Counted from the first letter of the stretch, positions 1 to 12,981 are shown. The stretch: 64,000 nucleotides of DNA from Vanessa cardui (GCF_905220365.1 NC_061126.1:9610001-9674000); one strand, 5' to 3'. Translations and numbers: made by a program. Notes: generated by a model not told the origin, from the letters alone.

Positions 1-161
1 AATTAAGACGTGAAAAAGGGGGTTACGTAGAACTTGACTATCAACCGAGTTCGCGACGATATGCAAGCTATGATGATACCTATTATAGTGTACCTATTAG
101 AGAACAGGGCGCAGAGACGAGTAAAATAAATAAATTAGTTTATAATTATAGACGACACTGA
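1..161 (+). CDS. Partial terminal coding exon of an unidentified host gene
   Basis: The frame starting at base 3 is open for 52 codons to a TGA at 159-161. It is richer in GC than the sequence that follows. The peptide is polar, with many tyrosines and arginines (it includes YASYDDTYYS and ends YNYRRH), and looks like a cytoplasmic tail or other low-complexity C-terminus. The left edge of the window cuts the exon or lies close to its acceptor, so no start is expected here. The other two frames stop within the first few codons. I do not recognise the protein. No signal peptide or membrane segment is visible in this piece. The alternative is a chance open frame, but AT-rich DNA rarely leaves 52 codons open with this composition. 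The sequence just downstream turns AT-rich, as expected of a 3' UTR. Confidence 0.5.
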   Translation, partial: LRREKGGYVELDYQPSSRRYASYDDTYYSVPIREQGAETSKINKLVYNYRRH

Positions 162-3100
162 AATGCACGTGACTAACAGATGACATTAAAATAAGAATAA
201 TATAGTACTAATTTTAACTTGTTACTTAATATAAATAATATTAATTTGTATATTTATTTTAAGGTTAATTATCTACTTTTAAATAAGCATAGAAGAAGTT
301 CGGTACCCTTTTCTCCTTTGTTTGACCACTGAAACTCTCCCTTTTTAGGACAACCACTTCCTACTTGCTCCAACAGGTTTGATTAAAACTGCCAATAACA
401 TAAAAAAAATCTTCCTTTTTCTTTTAAATCGGAGAGATATTATTAATTTTTATTTTGGATTAAATGATAAATAGGGTTGTAGGCAGAAACTTTATATTTT
501 AGAAAATACAATGCTACAATCAAAATATCGTGTCAGTTTAAATAACGTTTTCTATAGATCTTTTAAAAAAAATTATGGTACGTTTAGACTATGATACTAT
601 ACACGGTACACTATACATCGAATGTTTTTCTATGATCATATTTGATTGGTAAATTTATTGTAACATGATGATAAGTATCGCACTTTATTCATAAAGCGGC
701 TGATGTCCAAGTGTTTAGTGTATTTGAAAAGTTTTCGAATAGATTTGACATTTAGGCTACACATGGAGAAGGAGACTTGTGTCCTTATAAGTTTTTGCAG
801 AAGGACTACCAGAGCTTTGCACATTTAGTCGGAATTCTTTTGCATTCCCTCTTTCGTGATTATCACAATAGTAGCAATAGCGGCAGACGTAACGACGACG
901 TTTACGACTTAACAGCTAGGTAGACAGAAATCAGTACAAGTTTGAAAAGTACAGACATTAATGTTGCAATTTTTGTCGAAGGCTAAAAGACCTTTATTTT
1001 CGTAAAATAATGTCATGTTGGAATTCAAATATAGTTCCGGTTTTAATCGAAAACGCTGTTATAATAATTTGTTTCTAGGCAAATTATTGTATTTCTATAT
1101 TAGTCGTAGGTAAAGATAATTTACAATTTAGAATGATGGGAAAAGAAAAATCGATAGTTCCAATGCATTTAATAAAATACCTAATTGTGTTAATCTGAGT
1201 AATAGTTAAACATTGCAACATACAAATTATAAATATTTAATATTACCCGGTTTCAAACAGATAGATGAGATACATCACACGCATATTTCCTCACGAATAG
1301 GTATTTCTGAATATCTAATATATGACATCCATATTGCATATTTGCTAATATTCAGTGAAGCGTTTAGTTCAAATTCAGGTACCTACTTTGAAGAGAATAT
1401 TCCTCGGGGCAACTACGTGACGGACAGACGGCCAGTCGGGTGACATATTTCAATATGATACATCTGTCACAGCTGAGCGGTTAGTTCTCTGAAGCGTGAC
1501 GGATGCGTGCCAAATCGGGGTCGTTGTGCCAATATCAATCCATACCGTATAAGTTGCGACACTTGAGTGCAAGTAGGAATGATAATGTGGTAAAGAAAAT
1601 CGAAATACCCAAATATAAACCACAATGAAAAAAGTTCGCTTAATATTTCCTTAGTTGTTTTAATGAGGAAAAAAATTTATAGACACGAAACGATGTGACA
1701 AAATAAATATCAAATATTTCAATAAAATTTAGCACTCAGATATCTACTTATTCTAAAATATCAAATAAAACCAATAGATTTATTTACTGAAGTGTATAAT
1801 TAACAAAGTCTTTGACAATAATTTTAGTCAAGTTTTTGGATTATTTCTCTTTATTACCCCTTCCGCTTTAATTAAGAGAAGTCGTTATTGAGGCACTACC
1901 CACTCGTAGATATTTTTCAGTACTTTTATTTGTAATTTAAATTTTGCAACCCTTCGTTGTGGTTCTGTAGGGGACTAAACTAATTTAAACGTTAAGCTCT
2001 CGTAAAATCCTTTTGTATTATGTATGGTTTGAGGACATTTTAAAATTGGATATGAGTGCAAAATATATCTTTGAAAGACGTAACGTGTTTTAAACTACAT
2101 AATATATTAAATAATTTAAAAAAAAAAGTACATTTATACATTTTAATTATAATCCCTACCTATTCACTTTTTATTTCATCTTATGATTAAAAATATAATT
2201 GATTTAGTTCTAGTTAATTTAAATAAAATAATGGTTGGAATTAATTCGATAAATAATGAATATTCAGTTAAATTTGGGTTGCAGTTAGTGAAGGATATGC
2301 ATATTGCCTGCCAATCTGCAATTTCAAACATTCAACCTCTTTCGTTACTTTGTCTGAATGAGTAGTAGCTTCTATCACAAATTGTTTACTTTTTAAATTC
2401 GCTTTTCAATTTTGTAAATCAAAGGTTGAATTTTAATTTATGTAAAAAAGTTAAAAGCTTGATAACTTTATAACGCAGCTACTGTCATGTCGAATCTTTT
2501 AACAACAGAACACAAAACAAAATATTGTATGTTGTAAATAACAAATTAATTAGAATATATACAAAGAAAGATAGGTACATAATATAAGCATGTTCGAGTT
2601 TAGTACTTCTTATAGCTATTTCCTTTTTATTGAACTTACTAACGACTTATCTCAAAGCACTAAAGCAATTTCAAAACGACATCCGAATAACATGCCAATA
2701 ATCGTTAGCAGCGATTGGAAAACAAAAGTGTGATTATAGGATATTATCGTTCGAATTTTGTCTCTTTTACTCGTATGAACTTGAGTATTTGCATCTCAGT
2801 CGTCTCGAAAGGGGAAGGGCGATAAAGTGACATTACTTAAACGAACTTTCGATGGGCCATATCGAGCAGGGTTGTCTCAGAAGACATAATGAAGATTGGG
2901 AAAAATTAGCCTCAATAAAATTTAATTTATCCTTAACTCAAAGCAACATTTAAGCAAATCGGTTCATTTTTGAAATGATAACAGTTTAAAGGTATCTTGG
3001 TTTGTGTTTAATATAATATTAAGAAGTTTATTTTAAGACAGGTGTTTAATATATGTAGTAGTTACTTGCTTACCTAAGGGATGCTATCAATCAAATCGGT

Positions 3101-4324
3101 TTCGTCAATTATACATTGTTGATCTGAATTATGCAATTTTTATGTTTTGTTCTATTTTACTCCTTTTTTAAACGCATGTGTCTGTATGAAAATCCAGGTA
3201 AGGAACAAATTAGTGTTTTTCAAATTGCATTAAAAACCACATTAAGCGACGGAAACTTATTTCATAAGCAACCGCCTCCCTGTCTCGATTCCCGACAGAA
3301 CAATGAAGTCACAACTCGCTTATCTCGACTTTGTTTATTGTCTGGAGTTGGCTCGATGGCCGTTTTGTTACAGATTCCCCGACATCTCGGTTTAGATGAG
3401 CAAGTTAGTCCTTTCTTTCGTGATACCGTTTATATGATGCGATCAGACTTTAACAAGAGTAACATTTAATCTAAAACAAAACTAAAAATTCCTAAGAGAT
3501 CAAAATAGGTTCATGTCATTATACTTGACATTTTAGGTATTTATTAATTTTTTTTATAGCATAACCTTATTTTTATGAGTATAATAACAATAATAAAATA
3601 TCACACTAACCTTTTATTTAATAAACAGAATTTAAAGTATTATTTGTTATCACCTAAATGTCTTAATATGTGAACTGTTTTCGAAGGGGTACTCATTCAT
3701 TCGCGACGAATCCATTGCTTGTAGATTAACTAATTGCTTTAAAAGGTACTGCTTGAAAGATGGATAAAGATTCCGAAACCTTCTTTATTTTATTAGTTAC
3801 AAATAGTTTAAAATTTAAAATTCATAGTTATAAAAAATTATACTTCAAATAATCACTTAAACTTTAATATACAAGCACAACTCTATCGTCTTAATTCTCA
3901 AAAGAAAATCCTATTGAAAGAGTTTTTCTATTAAAATAAAAAGTCGAAATATTGAATTTTATGGCGGAATTTCTATGGTTTGATAAGAGAAGGGTTTCTT
4001 ATTGTACTCTAAAATGTATAAAGAACGAAAGACAAAGAAGGTTTTGTTCCAGATATAAAATTGGTATCGGCAATAGGTACATAAAAATACCTTTAAAAGG
4101 AACAATATTATACAAATACAGTATTATTATTATCATTTACTCATCATTACATGAGTAAATGATAACAATCGTTTATGAAGGAAGATTATACAAATAATAA
4201 ATATTGAGTAAAGTATTACTTTGTAAAGACAAGTTGAAGATTATGTCAACGTCAGAAATAACTTTAATAGTGATAATTTGTAAGTAAAAACATTATTACG
4301 TAATAATTAAATCAATCGATCCAG
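162..4324. other. AT-rich noncoding stretch
   Basis: The first few hundred bases may be the 3' UTR of the exon above; variant poly(A) signals such as ATTAAA near 186 occur, but no clear cleavage site is visible. Bases 1370-1590 and 2750-2900 are richer in GC and could be regulatory. I see no gene. The longest open frame (112 codons from 3131) has no recognisable domain and coding-like composition only in part. Confidence 0.5.
4130..4165. repeat. Perfect 15-bp inverted repeat (hairpin)
   Basis: TTATCATTTACTCAT (4130-4144) is repeated in reverse complement at 4151-4165 around a 6-base loop. It lies in AT-rich DNA with no adjacent gene, so it is not a terminator of anything seen. It may be the remains of a small foldback element. 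Confidence 0.75.
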
Positions 4325-4570
4325 AGCTGTTATGAACGTCACAAACGCTCATAAGTTATTGGTACGTAGTGTTTGCGTATGGCGCGGCGCAATATGTTTC
4401 ACAAACAGCCTTCAGGTAAGTTATGGCGGCCCTTGTGTGCAGTTTTGCTTATTAACGAGACCAACATGGCGGCCGCTTGATAAGATTTTGGTTTGTCTTG
4501 GCTGGCATTCGTGCCTCAAGGCGCTTTCGGAGCATTTGGAGTTGAGGCCACTAGGAAATTCTACTGGCAG
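4325..4570 (+). other. GC-rich block with an ATG frame ending at a consensus splice donor
   Basis: This island is clearly richer in GC than its flanks. An ATG at 4332 opens a frame whose 28th codon (CAG, 4413-4415) is followed directly by GTAAGT, a full-consensus 5' splice site in phase 0. That would fit a first coding exon of 84 nt. The encoded 28 residues match nothing I recognise, and the same frame stays open beyond the donor to 4634. It could instead be a regulatory CpG-rich block with a chance donor. Confidence 0.25.
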
Positions 4571-4819
4571 TTTACTCTACACTAAAAATATTAAACATGT
4601 ATTAATTCTTACAACAAAATTAAAATATCAATAACATGACCCATGACATGAAAATACGCATATCGTTTATTAATCTTATTTTTAATGTGTCATAAAATAT
4701 GACAAAGATTCTCATATATGTATATATGAGAAACACGAAGATGAAAAAAATTGTTGTATTCGCTTTTGTTATTTTACTATTATGTTATTTCGCGAGCTCT
4801 ATCTGTCTGTTACTTGATG

Positions 4820-5074
4820 AGGTAGGCGTATTAGCAAATGGACCACCTGATAGATAATGGCGCTGTAAGGAATATTAACGGTTCCTTACATCATCAATTC
4901 ACCACCAAATTTGGGAACTAAGAAGATATTTTCATTGTGCCTATAGTTATACTGGTTTACTCCCCCTTCAAACGAAAGCACGACAATACTTAGTACTGCT
5001 GAATACCTGATGAGTCACCCACTTATCAGATGTACCTACCCAGCATGCCTAGCACAAAGCATTGCCACCAAGTA
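4820..5074 (-). repeat. Degenerate dispersed repeat, family A (minus copy)
   Basis: The sequence has the landmarks of a repeat common in butterfly genomes: GGACCACCTGAT near one end, a middle part with TTGGGAACTAAGA, and TACCTACCCAG at the other end. A copy in the opposite orientation lies at 55262-55498 and ends in an A-run, so the family's 3' end corresponds to the low-coordinate end here. Another minus copy is at 60497-60770. All are diverged. The superfamily (SINE or LINE 3' tail) is not decided by the sequence. Confidence 0.6.
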
Positions 5075-7827
5075 AAAGTTAAAAAGAGTTAGCAGGCATT
5101 AGTAAAGTAGTTAAAACTAATAATAACTTAGTAGAGTACACATCACGTCGTGCCAATCACAAATTTCCTTAAACCACGTAAGGCGCATAGTTACGAGCGG
5201 GGTACAAATCGTCCGGCTGCTTCGGATATTTGACGACGCTTGTATTTAAATTATAAACAATTAGCATTTACACTTCCATGTATCAATCAAAAGCAAAATA
5301 TTTCTTATTTAAGTTGTCTTTTTAAAGAACCTTTTAATTGTCATGTTACAATATTAAATAAAAATAATATAAAGTTATTCAATCATTCAACCTGTTTTTC
5401 CAAATTAAATTTTTTGTTAATCAGATTAATAAAAACTTAATTTAAAAATACATTTATTTTAAAATATATTTCAAATATACCTTTGAAAACTTTACAAATA
5501 TATTAGTATTTATACAATTTTCTAATTCTTAACTTCAGAATAATATTACCAAAATTATAATTAAAATAATAATAGCATTTATGTTGTTTTTGAATAATAG
5601 GTGAATGTTATTTTTTATAATTAAATTGTATATTCCATAACATAATTGCTGGAACACAATGGAAGACTTATAAATAAAGATTAAAGTATATAAACTCGTA
5701 ATTAGGTTTAAAATGAAGTTCGTATCAAAGTTGTACATGGCATATTATGCAGGATTTGCTGAAGTTTAAGTCAGAAGGCTTAGCCGCGCGGTGTTATCTT
5801 AACAAAGTTAGGAATTTGTTAACGCCGGCAGGCGCCTCATAAAATATGAGCTGAGCACTCCATATCGCTGTTGCGTGACAATGAGCTGCTGATATTATCT
5901 TCAACAATAATAACCTTAAGATTATCGCATAAAATTACATCTATTTTGTTTACGGTATTAAAAATAAATTGTTACACATTTAAATACTTCTATTGTCGAG
6001 ACATATAAACACAAACAAAAATAAGTACTTCTATAAATATGTTATTCTATGTATGTAGTGATATCCCAAAAACTATATTATTAATTAATAAACAATGCAC
6101 CTAATAGAAAAAAATCCACTTTTTGAATATTCAACTTCAAATGCAATTAGTACACATATTATTTAAATCTCCATATCGCTAAAAGTTAAAACTCGGTATT
6201 TATGGAATGATCAAATAAAATGCGTCGGATTATCCCAAATTTTAAAGGTGCAAGTTACGGTTGGTTCGATCCTTCGCTTAATAATAAATTAGAAAGATTT
6301 AGTTAAACTCGAACTAGGTAGGTATTTGTCTGATTTAATCGTCTTGAATTTCCAAATGAATCCCTATTGTCAAAGCAGGATAAACAATTAATTGAAATAA
6401 AGAAGAAAAGAAGAATTTCGTATAATCAGTATCGGTACTTAAAAAAAAATCACATTTTTATTTAGTGTTGTTTAATTTAATGTATACATAATATGTAAAA
6501 TAACTTAAATAGGTATTAAAATACAAGAAAATTAAGATCTTCTAAAGTAGTTATTATCTAAATCGATTCTTATTAAGTTAATTTCTAAAAATCGAAATCG
6601 CGACGGATTTATAATATCGATTCAATGTTTATAAAATACAATAAAAAAACAAATAGATAAACATAATCTTTATATTTGTCAAGCCGATTCAACAATTTTA
6701 TTAATTAACGTAATATCATGATCTAAAATTAAATTTGAACCCTTTGGTGTGCAAAGATATCAAGTTGAGCGCGGTATAAATGTGACCATTTCTCATTTTA
6801 ACCGAAGCAAAACTTAATAACCCTACTGGAAACGCAATAATTACGAGCGCTCAGTGCGAGATTCGGGAGAAATAAATGAGGACCATTAAGAGACTCGCGT
6901 TTAGATATTTCATTCCCCTCGAAGAAGACGTTAGAGGCGCAACGGCACGGCACCGTTGCGGGTTGTTCCCACGGATTTGCTCATAGAATCGCACAATCTC
7001 GCAGTCCATACATAACATCCCACAGGAGGGTAACCGCTAGTGTTTTATTTTTCATACAATTAAAAAAAAAGGTAATATATCCAAAGTATTTGCAATAATC
7101 TTATCATTCTTTTTCTATTCATTAAAAATAGTTTTTATCTAAATTGTAAAATATTTCCTAATATTTGTTATAAGTGCTTTTAAATTATTATATTGTTCAT
7201 CGATAATCTTCTTAGACTTCTACAATCATATGCTTTTGTTGATATTACTAGAAATATAAAATATTACAGTCTACAGGTAAAATATTCTTTGATCGCAGAA
7301 CACCTGACAAATTACCAACGCTGAGAGGCAATCCTCACGTTTGTTTTTGTTGAATTGCGGTTGTATTTTTGCTGGGTGAGACTAATGTTCAATGTAATTA
7401 ACCATGAGTAATACCACCTTGGTTAAACACCGTTTGTAAGGCGGAGAACAAAACGTAATATGTCTTCTTAACACGCTTCTGGTAATACATTTTTAATATT
7501 AACCAAAAGAACGTGCTTTTTTAAATTATTTTGTACATATATAACATATGAATATATACAATGTTATACTCAATGACGAATTACGAAATTTTAAAAGTCA
7601 ACGATTTCTATTATGATAGGGTAAATAAAATATTTAGAAATATAATGTCATTTTATTTTTGTTCACTTTTCTTCTTCTTTGGATAGTTCTGCTGTGAATC
7701 AAGTAGAAGTTGTATAGATTATATTATATTGATACATTTTATATAAAACTTTACTTACAAGATAATTTTATATGATATTACTATTCCATATTATAAAGAA
7801 CATATTTCCAGGAGCAGTAGAGATAGA
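5075..7827. other. AT-rich noncoding stretch
   Basis: No gene, RNA gene or confident repeat is seen. Bases 6830-7030 form a GC-richer block containing an 8-bp inverted repeat (CGCAACGG at 6938-6945, CCGTTGCG at 6953-6960) and could be regulatory DNA. Confidence 0.45.
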
Positions 7828-7905
7828 AGAATCTCACCGAAGAACACGAGTGTGAAGGGACAGAATGTGGCATGCGAATTGACTATGATAATTATAAAAT
7901 CGACA
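7828..7905 (+). repeat. Fragment related to the MITE at 21.7 kb
   Basis: This stretch shares CTCACCG near its start and TATGATAATTATAAAAT near its end, at similar spacing, with the inverted-repeat element at 21670-21852. It lacks that element's termini, so it is a partial or decayed copy. Confidence 0.4.
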
Positions 7906-10695
7906 GGATACATGAATTGGATTTCAACATTGATACGACAGCTAATAGTTATTAAATCTAATGTTTAAAGTCCGTTGTTTAGATAAGATTATTATTAAGT
8001 TAAATGATAAATGTCATTGTGTTAATTAATTTTCTCATCTCAGGAAAAATGAATGCACAAAATTCTTTATTTTAGCTAACTACTGAATATATCTTTATTT
8101 CTACATTTAATACTCCATCTGTATAAAAATGCAAATTTAACTTAAAATTAATGTAGCGTCGAATGTATGTCGAATGTAATCTATAAAATAAATATAACAT
8201 ACATGGAAACCCATAACAAAAAAAATGGAACTTTTTTTATATTTAATGGCAGCATCGATAAAATCGACTACATAACGATTCGTGCCTATATAGTCGAATC
8301 GATAATCAAAATGTTATGTTGCCAAATGATATCCGTCAGTTTCATCGTTAAAAAGTTAATAGCCGATGGACAGGACGAAATCGATTAGTAATTATTTATG
8401 TAATATGCGCCTTAATTATATTATTTCCTTTCGCGTCGATTACAAATATCCTCAAAAGTAATGTCTTTAAAAATCTTTGTACATATGATAAGACTATCGT
8501 GTTAGGTTCTATGTATCCGCATAGTCATGTTATCCGCCAAATATATTATGAAGGTGAATTGTTCCATAGAAACGTGCCTACTGCCTATGACTACGTTACA
8601 CTTTGCAGAAGCGACCTGTTTGCAGCGCAAATAGCGATCCCGAACTATTGACGAATCCTATTTTATTTTTATAGGGATGTTAAGATATTTATCGACAACA
8701 TAAAAAGCAAACATCTAGGTACATATACTTACAAAAACATAAAATAAAATTCATTATAATTATTATTCAGCCTGAATATTACTAATTCGCTACGTATATA
8801 ATGAATACAGAAATAAAAGATAGCTTTTAGTGTGTAACTTCAAAATTGACCGGATGTTTGATTCGTTTTTTGAAAGTATTTTAAATTGGATTCTGACTCA
8901 ACGATGAAGAATTTTTGTTAACTTTTCGAAATGATTTTTCGATGATAGATAAATAAAATAAACGTAATTCGGGCACGTGTTTACAACAGACTGGGCCCTG
9001 ATTCTGTATGCCACCGAAAACGCAAACGCGCTTGTAACGAGCTCGCGACGCGTTTTTGGCTAAAAACGGTATTCCGAATGCCACTGTCAAATCAAAAACT
9101 ATACCTAGGGTTGTTTAAATCGCGTCTTTAACTCGTTTTGAAATGTCAAAATTACACGCTTTCAATCCTCGTGTTTTGAAAACGTGGTTGTCATATGTCA
9201 TAAAAATTATACTAAATATAATGTTTTTAATGTGATTACTAAATTATTTTGTTGGTTTTTAGAGTTATATTTAGTTAAAAAAGTGTTCTGGTTCATATTA
9301 CGCTACAAAAACATAAAGGTGAATAAAAAAAAATTCCATACGTATGTGTGTATGAGACTTAAAAATCCCACATTCGCTTTAAAAATGAAGTGTGCATTAA
9401 TATGCGACATTTAACAATGCTCGCTAACAATTTTGTAATCTAAATTGAGTGATTAAAAGAAGAATAATATCAAAACATTAAGAATCTTAAACAATATAAT
9501 ATCCATACAAGAATGTTAAGATGAGACTTTGAAGAAGGCTTTCTACGTCAACAATGGGCAGTGTGTTAAATTTAAACTATTTTTATAAGAGTTGGTGGTG
9601 ATCGACAGAAAAAAGGAATACCAGAAACTTTGAAACAACTGTGTGAAAGTGAATAAATATTTTAACATTAAACTCATAAAAAGGACTAGTATTACTAAAA
9701 AAAATATCTGTGTTTACTTAGCCACTAAAGTTCTATCATAATAAAACTAAATAAATCCTCAAACAAAAATTAATGTTTATAAGATATTAAAATAAAATTG
9801 TGTTTATATTAAGACTCAAAATGTTATTATTTTTCAAACAATTATAATTGCCTTTTTAGATTTTTAAAATGAGAAGAATGTTTTAAATGTATACATAATT
9901 TAATATATATAAATAGAAATACTGTAAATTGTTTATTTGAAGTAACTGTATAGAAATATTTTAAATAATCCATAAATTTAAATTTATGTAAAATCAGCCC
10001 GTGCAAATATTATGAAATAATAAGGATTGTGTTATATAGTCTTTTCCTTTAGTTTTAAACTAATAATTTGCTAGCTCACTGTGCTAGATAAATATGATTT
10101 TTAATAGTATATTTTATAATTCTGCATTTCTAATAAGATTATTTATTTTTTATGGTCTATTATCAGATAAATAATATTTTGATAGAAACATTATGCTAAA
10201 TTTGAAAATAAAGCAGTCCTATATGTTACACTATGTCATTTTATAAATTTCAATATATTTGTGTTGTACATATTTTATGATTTTCTTTGCTTAATAAAAT
10301 ACTAATTAAGTTTCTGTTTTAAAATTTGTTACTGTATTGATTAATTCCAATTTCACATTACCTATTTATCTAATTATTAACATATTGAGAAGTAATAAAA
10401 TAATTCTAATAAGCTATTACTTTTATTTTACTTATGTATAAGATAAATATTTAGAACATATTAATGAAACAATAAGAAAAAATATATTCGACTTTAAATA
10501 TATTTATTTGCTAAAGCAATTTTGCATAAGAATAACATTCATAAAACTAATTGATTAACAATCTGATATAAGCATCTAATATCCTTTTTTGAAATGATTT
10601 GGTACTTAATATATCATAAACAATACTTGTGATATTATTACATTACAAAGTAATCTTTCAGTTCTTTAGAAGTTACATAATTATTTAAAAAATGC

Positions 10696-10866
10696 TTAAT
10701 TTAAAATTGCTTCCATTTTATCCACATTCTCAGTTGATTTCATACCAAGGCATGTGTAAGGTTGGCTTTGGACACTTAAGTATTCTGTAGTTGTTCTTCC
10801 CTTCTTCAACTCATCATCTAATGTTAGTGTGTCCAAGGAAAGCTTAGCAGGCACTGCCAAATCCTT
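10696..10866 (-). pseudogene. Exon-like coding fragment carried inside the 2.7-kb TIR element
   Basis: On the - strand a frame runs from about 10866 to a TAA at 10696-10698 and encodes about 56 residues of protein-like composition (for example KLSLDTLTLDDELKKGRTTT, ending DKMEAILN). Just upstream, 10988-11039 looks like a 52-nt exon: TTTCAG on its 5' side and AAG|GTAAGAG on its 3' side. Joined in phase, the two pieces read as one protein with a single in-frame TAG in the upstream exon. This looks like the last two exons of a host gene, decaying, and possibly captured by the transposon. The second acceptor (TCAAAG) is weak. I do not recognise the protein family. Confidence 0.45.
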
Positions 10867-10987
10867 TGATTACAGTCCTTATTCAGAAAAAATAGTGTGT
10901 AGTATCTTAAAGAAATGTGCTTTATATTAAGGTTAGATTTAAGATAGGCACTTCAATAAATTGAATTCTTGGTAAAATATCTCTTAC

Positions 10988-11039
10988 CTTTATAGATAAC
11001 TATGCTTCTGCTGCTATAGTGCTGCCTTTAAACAATATA
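10988..11039 (-). pseudogene. Candidate upstream exon of the captured gene fragment
   Basis: The 52-nt segment has a TTTCAG acceptor and an AAG|GTAAGAG donor on the - strand. In the phase that joins to the exon at 10696-10866 it encodes a short peptide containing GSTIAAEA, then a TAG stop. The stop suggests a dead copy. The alternative is chance splice motifs in AT-rich DNA. Confidence 0.35.
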
Positions 11040-12665
11040 CTGAAATATTTTAAGTTCGTATTTCAGTATAATATGGAAAACGAATTAATAATATTCAATA
11101 CGTTAACGTAAAGCTGAAAAGTTAAAGATGTGCCTCGAATCGACTGTCCATCCATTTCATGTCAATATCTTATCGCTCCGATCAATTCGATCGTTTGCTA
11201 TGACGAATTTAATGAAGATTTAAGAAAACATTTCTTTTAGTAAATAAATATAATTATTATGACATGTTTACGTTTAATTTGTCAATTATTGTTAACAATG
11301 AAGTCTGTCTTCTTTTCAATACGTTCCGAACAACTTACTTAAAAAATGTTATTGCTTTAATTTTTTAAATATTTGTATTAATTTGAGTAAATTACGTTTT
11401 TGTCGATAGCATTTATAAATATAAAAGTTTTGGTAGTATTTTTTGCTAAAATATATATCTTTAGATAAATAAAAATCAATAAATTTACGTAGAAAAAAAC
11501 CGGTAAAATTTTATTAAGATAACGGAAATGAATTGGAATGTACTTTGTGAAATCTCTCGAAAAAGCATAGACAAATTCTCTTATGGCATACAGAATACCA
11601 TTTTAAGAAAACATAACCCTGCGTGTTAAGAAAACACGTTTGCGTTTCTTAGTTTGTTATTACGTCACACATTTTGACTCGTTACGAATTGTGGCATACA
11701 GAATCAGGGCCCTGTTCTTACAATAGGTCACTGATAATTTGACTTCAATATCGAGGAAGTGCTTGTAGGTTTTAGACTTAGTTCGTGATTTCGAATCCTA
11801 GCGACCACTCCTGATGATGCGGCTTATTTTTATTTAAAATTCAGTTTGATAAAAATAATATAAAAAACATTGCCATATTATGTGTCATGCATGTATATGT
11901 TTGTTTCTACTCATCTCTTCAAAGCGATAGGAGATTTTTGCTCCGCTAAAAACATTCATCTGCAGTTACTTTTTATCGTATAATAATAATCATAGCATAA
12001 CAAATATTAAATGAAAGATTTAACCATCTATCGATATTCGTCCATCACTAGCAGTTTGATTCGCGAGGCATGCGTTACATTGGATCACGGTGCGTTGGTT
12101 GCAATGAACGTGAGTCTTTTTCACAAAAGCCTGAATGTTGAATGGTGGTTTAATATTTATAAATAATACATACATATATAGAATATTTGAACTTTTCTAT
12201 TGTATTGTAGCAGAGGCCTTGATTATCATTATTTTGGTAATGAAAATGTATTTTTATAAATTTGAAGTATAGGAAACGAAGCAACTTCAGCTAAATCAAT
12301 AAGCATATTAAGTATATTTAATCCAATCTATTTAAATCTGTTTGTGTTACTCATTATTTTTACAGTTATAGTATTAAGTAAGTTAAAGAATATTCTGATC
12401 GTGATAATATCAGTTGTGTTTCTTTTTTTCTTTATTAAATAAATAAAAATATATTTTTGTCAAAAAAAGTAAGTTCAATTCATGTATATCAAAAGTAAAT
12501 GTATTTCTTATGCGCGGTTTTTGCGAGGAGGAAGTGCGTGAAATTCTCTCTAAACTAAATTATTCAAAGTAGATCGTACGTGTTTACGATACTCGACAAC
12601 AATTTAAGGCTGATTCTACACGAGCACGTTTATTTTATTTAGGAATTTAGGTGTTACGCGTGACA

Positions 12666-12693
12666 ATACACACAAAGTATACTTTGTGTGTAT
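12666..12693. repeat. Perfect 28-bp palindrome
   Basis: ATACACACAAAGTA is followed directly by its reverse complement, with no spacer. The flanks are CA/TG-rich, so slippage in a dinucleotide tract could have produced it. It lies in no recognised element. Confidence 0.75.
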
Positions 12694-12949
12694 ATGTGTA
12701 GGGTTTGTATCTACATATGTATACAAGGCATAACTCGAAAGTTAAGCTTACTTATATAAATGTTATTATTAGTTACAAATAATTTAAATTCTTAAAGTAT
12801 AAACATTTGTTATGTAAACACTAATCAGGTAAAATAAAATATTCCAATACCATCTAGCACTTATTTAATATTGTATGGAATAAATTATAAATATATTCTT
12901 GATTTTTGTGTAAATGACATATTAGATGTACCTACAAGTATGTAGTAGT

Positions 12950-12981
12950 ATTAATTCATATATAAAAATATATGAATTAAT
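12950..12981. repeat. 14-bp inverted repeat with 4-base loop
   Basis: ATTAATTCATATAT at 12950-12963 pairs with 12968-12981 around AAAA. It is almost pure AT, so its significance is low. Confidence 0.7.

Larger units (their letters stand above)
8993..11712. mobile_element. 2.7-kb DNA transposon with terminal inverted repeats, no intact transposase
   Basis: The left end (GGGCCCTGATTCTGTATGCC, continuing AC) is an exact 22-bp inverted match to the right end at 11691-11712. A subterminal pair repeats the motif: GGTATTCCGAATGCCA at 9068-9083 and TGGCATACAGAATACC at 11585-11600, inverted relative to each other. GTAACGAG occurs just inside both ends. TTACAA occurs outside both ends, a possible imperfect target duplication a few bases beyond the GGGCCC core, so the true ends may extend slightly. 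The interior is very AT-rich and has no transposase frame longer than 76 codons, so this is a non-autonomous or gutted element. The superfamily is unclear; the CAGGGCC-like terminus at the right recalls hAT elements. Confidence 0.7.

Noticed and set aside
1702..1708. AATAAA as the poly(A) signal of the left-edge gene
   Set aside because: Such hexamers are frequent by chance in this AT content and it lies 1.5 kb from the stop; no cleavage evidence.
3131..3469. 112-codon plus-strand frame
   Set aside because: It has no domain or homologue I can recognise, and the first third is AT-driven Phe/Leu/Tyr.
9184..9414. 76-codon frame near the left end of the 2.7-kb TIR element as a transposase
   Set aside because: It has no catalytic motif, is too short, and shows AT-driven amino acid use.
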